DNA from: Flavobacterium psychrophilum
GTDB lineage: Bacteria; Bacteroidota; Bacteroidia; Flavobacteriales; Flavobacteriaceae
Reading direction: 5' to 3'
Assembly (NCBI GenBank): GCA_945897545.1
Contig: CAMDGJ010000032.1
Span: 1 to 17,616 of the forward strand
DNA length: 17,616 nucleotides
Shown here: in pieces, positions 13,310 to 17,616 of the stretch
Layout of the letters: every line of letters starts with the position of its first letter
Numbering within the stretch: position 1 is the stretch's first letter
Made by a program: the position numbers and the translations under genes
The notes under the pieces: generated by a model
What the model was told of the DNA's origin: nothing
What the model saw: the letters and a program-made list of their open reading frames with translations, nothing else
The model's database searches: none

Positions 13310-16111
13310 TTAAACCTTCTCCTCAAAAGTTTTTGTAACATCCAAAATTTCATTCAACAACAAAACCATTTGTTCTACATATTCATTGAAAATAGCCGCA
13401 TCAATTGTCGTTTTTTCCTCTTTTCCTTCTTTAAAATTAAAAGGCAAAAACCCTGATTTCAAGTTTTTGAAAGAAATGATTCCAGCTTCGATTGGTTTTC
13501 CATTGGCTTCATTTTCATATATAAAAGCATAGGCCAAAACTTGAATGATTTTATCGTTTTTGATTTCGTCAGTTAATCCTCTCCACGATTTTAAAGTGAC
13601 ATTTGTCTTTTCTACTTTACCGGTTTTGTAATCTATAATTCGGATAAGACCGTTGCGCTCTTCAATTCGGTCCACTTTTCCGGCAATTTTTATTGGAAAC
13701 GGCAAACTCGGATGTTCCAAAATTCTTTCACAGGCTTTTTCCAAATGAAGTACTTTTATCGCATCGCCATTTTTTATACTTTCTAATTCGACTTTCAAGA
13801 AATTGGAAACATTGCGTTTTGCTACTTCAAAAGCCAAAAGGTTTCTTCCTTTCTTGATTTCTCCCTCTTTGTAAACCAATTTAAATTGTTTCAATACTTC
13901 ATCATCCAACAATTTGAAGCAACTTAAAACATCAGTTTCGGACAAGAACTTTCCGATAAATGGTGTGTATAAGGCTTCCAAAGTTTCGTGTATAATTGTT
14001 CCCAACGTATTCAAAGCGATATTTTCCTCGACTTCTTCGACTTCACGAATTCGTAAAATCTTTTGGAAATAAAAATCAATCGGATTTCGAATATAACTCG
14101 TCAATGAAGATGGAGAAAATCCTTTCGCAGCAATTTCTTTCAATCGTATCATTACCGATTCGGACTTTGCAACAACTATAGGTTGATAAGCCGTTTCGGG
14201 CAAAACAGCATTGTAAATTTCGTGAGAAAGGTTATGTTGTGGTTGTTTTTCAACTTCCAATTGGGTAATAAAACGGCTTTTTTCACCAGCATCTAAACCT
14301 TCACTTTCCGTATTGTATAACAAATAAATATTCTTCGCACGTTGCAATAAATGATAGAAATGATAGGTATAAATGGCGTCTTTTTCTTTGAACGTCGGCA
14401 AACCTAATTCTTTTTTGACATCGTAAGGAATAAATGAATTTTGAGATTTTCCGGCTGGTAATTTCCCTTCATTCATTGAAGTGATAATCACGGTTTCGAA
14501 ATCCAATACACGGCTTTCTAAAACGCCCATAATTTGCAATCCTTTAAGAGGCTCACCTTCAAAAGAAACTTCAGCTAAATCAATTACTTGTTTATAAATG
14601 GCGTATAATGTATCTATTTTATTAATATTGTCGAAAATAGTATAAAGTACTTCGGTATTTTCTTTCTCTTTTCGCTTCGAATAGAAATTAATAAGTTTGT
14701 TTATTACTTTAAAAATTGAGTAAACAAAAGCTTTTGTGATTTTTTCTTCTTCGTTGTCACTGTTCAAGTTTTCTTTAATTCGCAATAGCAATTTTGAAAT
14801 TCTTTCTAAAACTTCGAATGAACCGTTTTCCCATTTATCGAATAATAAAAAAAATAAATCCGTAGGGTTTGAATTTAATTCCATCAATTTCAGATGGGTA
14901 ATAAAAGTGTAATTGTTTTGGTTAATTGTGTTAACTAATACACTAGTTTTTGAATACGGTTCTACCAATGGATGCGTCAGGATATCTAATACATCTTTAT
15001 AATAAAAGACATAACTTTTAGCATTTCTCGACAAGGCATTCGTGTGCATTTTAAACAATTTAGCAATCAAAGTCTGTGCTGGATTGTTCTTACTCGAATA
15101 TCCCATCGTAATATTCAATGCTCCCACACTTGAAGGCAAAGAATACAAAACTGGGACTAATAAATTCTCCTCTCCTAGCACTAACACCACTTTATCGAGG
15201 CTTGTATCCGGATTTTTATTGATAATCGTTTCTATAATACTTCCAGCAATTTTGGCTTGACCAATAGTTTTTGGCGTGCCTATAACTTGAATGTTTTTGG
15301 ACTGCGAGAAGTCGTTCACAATCCATTCAAAAGGATTGGCTTTATAATATTTCCAGCTTTCTTTAAATCGTCTTATAAACAATCCCGCGTCGTGAAAAGG
15401 ATCATTTAGAAATGTTTGATCAGCATCCCAATAAATTTTAGCTTGATCAGAAGCTATTAAATGTTGTATTATTTTTTCTTCGGATGCATTCAAAGCGTTA
15501 AAACCTGCAAAAACAAATTGTTTATCTTTTATGGAATCCGAAAAATGAATTAGATTGTTAACCGCTTCTCTGTAAATTAATCCTTGGTAACCAATTCCTT
15601 TGTTCAGTAAATGGCTATAAAGAGAATCGTAGTACGTGGGTAACAATTTCCAAAAATCTATGTATTTTTCGAGTAATGGCGTTTTGTTCTCGACTTCAAT
15701 TCCCCACTTTTTAATATCTTCAATATCTTTTAGATAAGATAGTACGTGATTTGGTTCCAGCAAGTACCGATCAATCTCGTTAAAATCTTGAAGTAATGTT
15801 TTGGCCCAATTGGCAAAAAGTTCAAACGATTGTTGGCTTTCCTTTTTAGTAATTGACAAATAGACTTCGTAGAATTCAAACAACAACTCAACTGGATCTA
15901 TGTGACGAATACTTGCAATATCTTGAATAAATTCTTCAACGCTAACAATATCAGGTGAAAGTACGTTAGTGTTTACTTGATTTTTTAAAGCTTCTATTAA
16001 GAATATTTTAGCACGTTTATTTGGCAAAACAACAATAGTTTTTGATAGTTTTCCAGAATAGTCTTCAATTAAAACTTTTGCAATTTTATCTAAAAAGTAA
16101 GTATTTATCAT
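13310..16111 (-). CDS. AddB/RecB-like PD-(D/E)XK nuclease family protein
   Basis: A 933-residue protein likely to be the AddB-type partner in an AddAB helicase-nuclease that processes double-strand breaks. The N-terminus KTIVVLPNKRAKIFL sits where a Walker A would be, but lacks GxGKT, so no ATPase activity is expected. LESRVLDFETVIITSMNEGKLP is a UvrD-C-like helicase signature. The C-terminal nuclease domain has H708 (GTIIHETL), D814 (GKVDRIE), D827 and K829 (IIDYKTGK), a complete RecB-type active site. AddB iron-sulfur cysteines are missing: the usual first Cys is Asn in SYIRNPIDFYF and only two cysteines occur in the protein. I chose ATG 16111 (MINTYFLDK) over 16138, because the longer frame is encoded by the terminator hairpin. 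A decayed copy of its 3' end lies at 3279-3586. Confidence 0.87.
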   Translation of the reverse strand: MINTYFLDKIAKVLIEDYSGKLSKTIVVLPNKRAKIFLIEALKNQVNTNVLSPDIVSVEEFIQDIASIRHIDPVELLFEFYEVYLSITKKESQQSFELFANWAKTLLQDFNEIDRYLLEPNHVLSYLKDIEDIKKWGIEVENKTPLLEKYIDFWKLLPTYYDSLYSHLLNKGIGYQGLIYREAVNNLIHFSDSIKDKQFVFAGFNALNASEEKIIQHLIASDQAKIYWDADQTFLNDPFHDAGLFIRRFKESWKYYKANPFEWIVNDFSQSKNIQVIGTPKTIGQAKIAGSIIETIINKNPDTSLDKVVLVLGEENLLVPVLYSLPSSVGALNITMGYSSKNNPAQTLIAKLFKMHTNALSRNAKSYVFYYKDVLDILTHPLVEPYSKTSVLVNTINQNNYTFITHLKLMELNSNPTDLFFLLFDKWENGSFEVLERISKLLLRIKENLNSDNEEEKITKAFVYSIFKVINKLINFYSKRKEKENTEVLYTIFDNINKIDTLYAIYKQVIDLAEVSFEGEPLKGLQIMGVLESRVLDFETVIITSMNEGKLPAGKSQNSFIPYDVKKELGLPTFKEKDAIYTYHFYHLLQRAKNIYLLYNTESEGLDAGEKSRFITQLEVEKQPQHNLSHEIYNAVLPETAYQPIVVAKSESVMIRLKEIAAKGFSPSSLTSYIRNPIDFYFQKILRIREVEEVEENIALNTLGTIIHETLEALYTPFIGKFLSETDVLSCFKLLDDEVLKQFKLVYKEGEIKKGRNLLAFEVAKRNVSNFLKVELESIKNGDAIKVLHLEKACERILEHPSLPFPIKIAGKVDRIEERNGLIRIIDYKTGKVEKTNVTLKSWRGLTDEIKNDKIIQVLAYAFIYENEANGKPIEAGIISFKNLKSGFLPFNFKEGKEEKTTIDAAIFNEYVEQMVLLLNEILDVTKTFEEKV

Positions 16112-16124
16112 TCTATAAATATAA

Positions 16125-16154
16125 AAAAAGCCATTCAATTAAGAATGGCTTTTT
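16125..16154 (-). terminator. Rho-independent terminator downstream of the OmpA-family gene
   Basis: A perfect 12-bp stem (AAAAAGCCATTC at 16125-16136 with GAATGGCTTTTT at 16143-16154) with a 6-base loop. On the minus strand it is followed by a run of T. It lies 39 bases past the stop codon of the OmpA-family gene and just ahead of the nuclease ATG at 16111, so it separates the two transcripts. Its symmetry would let it work in both directions. Confidence 0.85.
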
Positions 16155-16192
16155 AAAAATATTTATTAAAAAGTAAATTACAATTTACCTTC

Positions 16193-17616
16193 CTATTTAG
16201 CACCTACATGTTTCACTTCAGTTCTTCTGTTTTGAGCTTTACCTGCTTTAGTTTTGTTAGTAGCGATTGGTTTAGTTTCACCAAAACCTACAGAAGTCAA
16301 GTTTTCAGGTTTTACTCCTTTTTCTATCAATGCATTTTTAACCGCATTAGCTCTGTCATCAGAAAGTTTTTGATTGTAAGCGTTAGAACCATCGCTGTCT
16401 GTGTGTCCTTCAATACTAAATTTTGCATTTGGATAGTTTTTAAGAATTTCTTTCATTGCATCTAAACGAGCTGGAGTACCATTCCCTTTTAAAGTAGATT
16501 TTCCTGAATCAAAGTATACTGATCTGGCCTCAATTTTAAGATTTTCGATAACTTCAGGAGTTACTTCTGGACATCCTTTATTGTTAGCAGGACCAGCTAC
16601 AGTAGGACAATCATCTTCTAAATCTGGAACACCATCTTTATCAGCATCTAATACTGGACATCCTCCGTTTGAAGCAGGACCTGCTACAGTTGGACATTTG
16701 TCTGTTGCATCAGTTATACCATCTCCGTCAGTATCAGGACAACCTTTGAAAGCAGCTAAACCTTTAACATCTGGACAAGCATCATCTTTGTCAGCTATTC
16801 CGTCTCCGTCAGTATCAGGACAACCGTTTAATGTAGCTAAACCAAATACATCTGGACAAGCATCACTTCCGTCGATGATTCCATCTCCGTCAGTATCAGG
16901 ACAACCATTGAATTGTTTTAAACCGGCCACTTCTGGACAAGCATCGTTTTTATCATAAATTCCGTCTCCATCAGTATCTTTTCCTCCAAATTGGAAAGTA
17001 ATACCTAAAGTATGTTGGAAATGAGAAGGGGCCTTAGGAGTGTAAATATCAGTACCTTCATAACGATCTCCACCAATACTTTGAGATACTTTATAAGCTG
17101 TAGCTAATGCCAAACCAACATTTTCCGTAAACCAGAAAGTTAATCCTGCACCAGGCTGAACTGTTCCGTAGCTATTATCACCTAAGAAAGTATAACCACC
17201 ACCTACTGTTAAAGAAGGATCTAACCATGTAGTACCAAGTAATGACATAAAACTATACTTAACGTTAACGTCAATACCATAATACATTAAATCTCCTGGA
17301 TTAGTAACCGCATAACCTGCAGCATTACTGGAAGGATTTGTTCCATCAAAAACAACAAATTTATCCATTTTGTTGATTGAACCTTGAAGTCCAACAGAAA
17401 AATTGTTTCCTACGGATCTAGCGATACTTAAATAAGATACGGAAGGAAGAATATTCCAATTGTCACTCACATTGAAAGCTTGAGACAAGTGAGCGTCAAG
17501 CGAGTTTTTTCCACCACGAGCACTAGCCCGTGTATCAACTGCATTTACTCCGAACGAAAGCGCCCAAGGATTGTTACTGTTTTGTGCTTGCGAGCTTAAA
17601 GCTAGCACCATCATTA
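16193..17616 (-). CDS. OmpA-family outer membrane protein with thrombospondin type 3 repeats (5' end outside the window)
   Basis: At least 473 residues; the frame is open to the window edge, and the visible [12 protein letters not shown] looks like the end of a signal peptide, so the true start lies just outside. About residues 12-210 look like an outer membrane beta barrel ending in LGITFQFGG. Residues 213-349 hold five calcium-binding type 3 repeats (DTDGDGI.D..DACP..GL...GCP). Residues 360-465 are the OmpA C-terminal peptidoglycan-binding domain ([48 protein letters not shown]). It would tether the outer membrane to the cell wall. It is typical of abundant flavobacterial OmpA/P60-like porins. 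A strong terminator follows. Confidence 0.93.
   Translation of the reverse strand, partial: MMVLALSSQAQNSNNPWALSFGVNAVDTRASARGGKNSLDAHLSQAFNVSDNWNILPSVSYLSIARSVGNNFSVGLQGSINKMDKFVVFDGTNPSSNAAGYAVTNPGDLMYYGIDVNVKYSFMSLLGTTWLDPSLTVGGGYTFLGDNSYGTVQPGAGLTFWFTENVGLALATAYKVSQSIGGDRYEGTDIYTPKAPSHFQHTLGITFQFGGKDTDGDGIYDKNDACPEVAGLKQFNGCPDTDGDGIIDGSDACPDVFGLATLNGCPDTDGDGIADKDDACPDVKGLAAFKGCPDTDGDGITDATDKCPTVAGPASNGGCPVLDADKDGVPDLEDDCPTVAGPANNKGCPEVTPEVIENLKIEARSVYFDSGKSTLKGNGTPARLDAMKEILKNYPNAKFSIEGHTDSDGSNAYNQKLSDDRANAVKNALIEKGVKPENLTSVGFGETKPIATNKTKAGKAQNRRTEVKHVGAK
16566..16978 (-). repeat. Tandem coding repeats of about 81 bp (type 3 repeats of the OmpA-family gene)
   Basis: Units of 27 codons repeat inside the OmpA-family gene. 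The DTDGDG block recurs nearly identically at DNA level (GTCAGTATCAGGACAACC on the plus strand near 16728, 16809 and 16890), while the segments between diverge. The repeats keep the reading frame. Such an array can gain or lose units by recombination, changing the length of the periplasmic linker. Confidence 0.8.

Larger units (their letters stand above)
12664..13618. repeat. Right copy of the diverged direct repeat (hydrolase 3' part plus nuclease 3' end)
   Basis: This block aligns with 2667-3586 in the same orientation. Its left limit is the junction with the nitronate monooxygenase fragment. Its right limit is where the left copy stops matching, inside the codons just after the nuclease DYKTGK motif. 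The spacing between the two nuclease and hydrolase ends differs because this copy carries the palindromic repeat at 13201-13282. Confidence 0.85.

Noticed and set aside
16112..16138. Upstream ATG at 16138 as start of the nuclease gene
   Set aside because: The extra nine codons are encoded by the terminator hairpin and A-run of the preceding gene; the ATG at 16111 begins the conserved N-terminus.
16581..16958. Plus-strand open frame rich in Ser and Pro
   Set aside because: It is the antisense of the OmpA repeat region and repeats only because that gene repeats.
16566..16978. Regularly spaced near-identical repeats, CRISPR-like in appearance
   Set aside because: They are in-frame 27-codon units encoding calcium-binding type 3 repeats within the OmpA-family gene; the spacers are coding and conserved in pattern.

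Overview
The window reads as chromosomal DNA of a Flavobacterium-like member of the Bacteroidetes. The evidence is strong A+T bias, a five-helix dihaem succinate dehydrogenase cytochrome b next to the first codons of sdhA, an OmpA protein carrying thrombospondin type 3 repeats, a good match to the Bacteroidetes promoter consensus (TTG-N20-TANNTTTG) upstream of sdhC, and an almost complete lack of Shine-Dalgarno sites. All family assignments come from reading motifs and recalling family members. No database search was made.

Layout. Positions 1-689 (minus strand) hold the start of a succinate dehydrogenase operon (sdhC, then the first eight codons of sdhA). A divergent intergenic region of 320 bp leads to an Xaa-Pro aminopeptidase (1010-2302, plus) and an intact alpha/beta hydrolase (2427-3209, plus). 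From about 3279 to 4164 there are only gene remnants: the decayed 3' end of a RecB/AddB-type nuclease gene, a short unassigned frame, and a piece of a proteorhodopsin gene. From 12315 down to 4191 runs a tightly packed minus-strand operon of seven genes: glycosyltransferase, ABC export permease (Wzm type), ABC ATPase with a C-terminal Wzt-like domain, two further glycosyltransferases, a glycosyltransferase-methyltransferase fusion, and a polysaccharide deacetylase. After it come more remnants (12527-13230): the 5' end of a nitronate monooxygenase gene joined to a 5'-truncated second copy of the hydrolase. Last are the full-length AddB-like nuclease gene (13310-16111, minus), a clear terminator, and an OmpA-family gene cut by the window end.

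How it fits together. The hydrolase and the nuclease genes are convergent. Their shared 3' region occurs twice as a diverged direct repeat of about 0.9 kb (2667-3586 and 12664-13618), with the glycan operon and the remnants between the copies. On each side the outer gene is intact (hydrolase on the left, nuclease on the right) and the inner copy is broken. The simplest reading is that a foreign surface-polysaccharide locus entered a convergent hydrolase/nuclease locus by homologous recombination at that junction, leaving a direct repeat and debris at both ends. The operon would build and export a glycan by the ABC-transporter route (LPS O-antigen type). It lacks a visible initiating sugar-phosphate transferase and sugar-nucleotide synthesis genes, which must lie elsewhere. 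The proteorhodopsin piece keeps the proton-pump DTE motif and a green-tuning methionine, but it is frameshifted, has a nonsense codon and lacks the retinal-binding helix.
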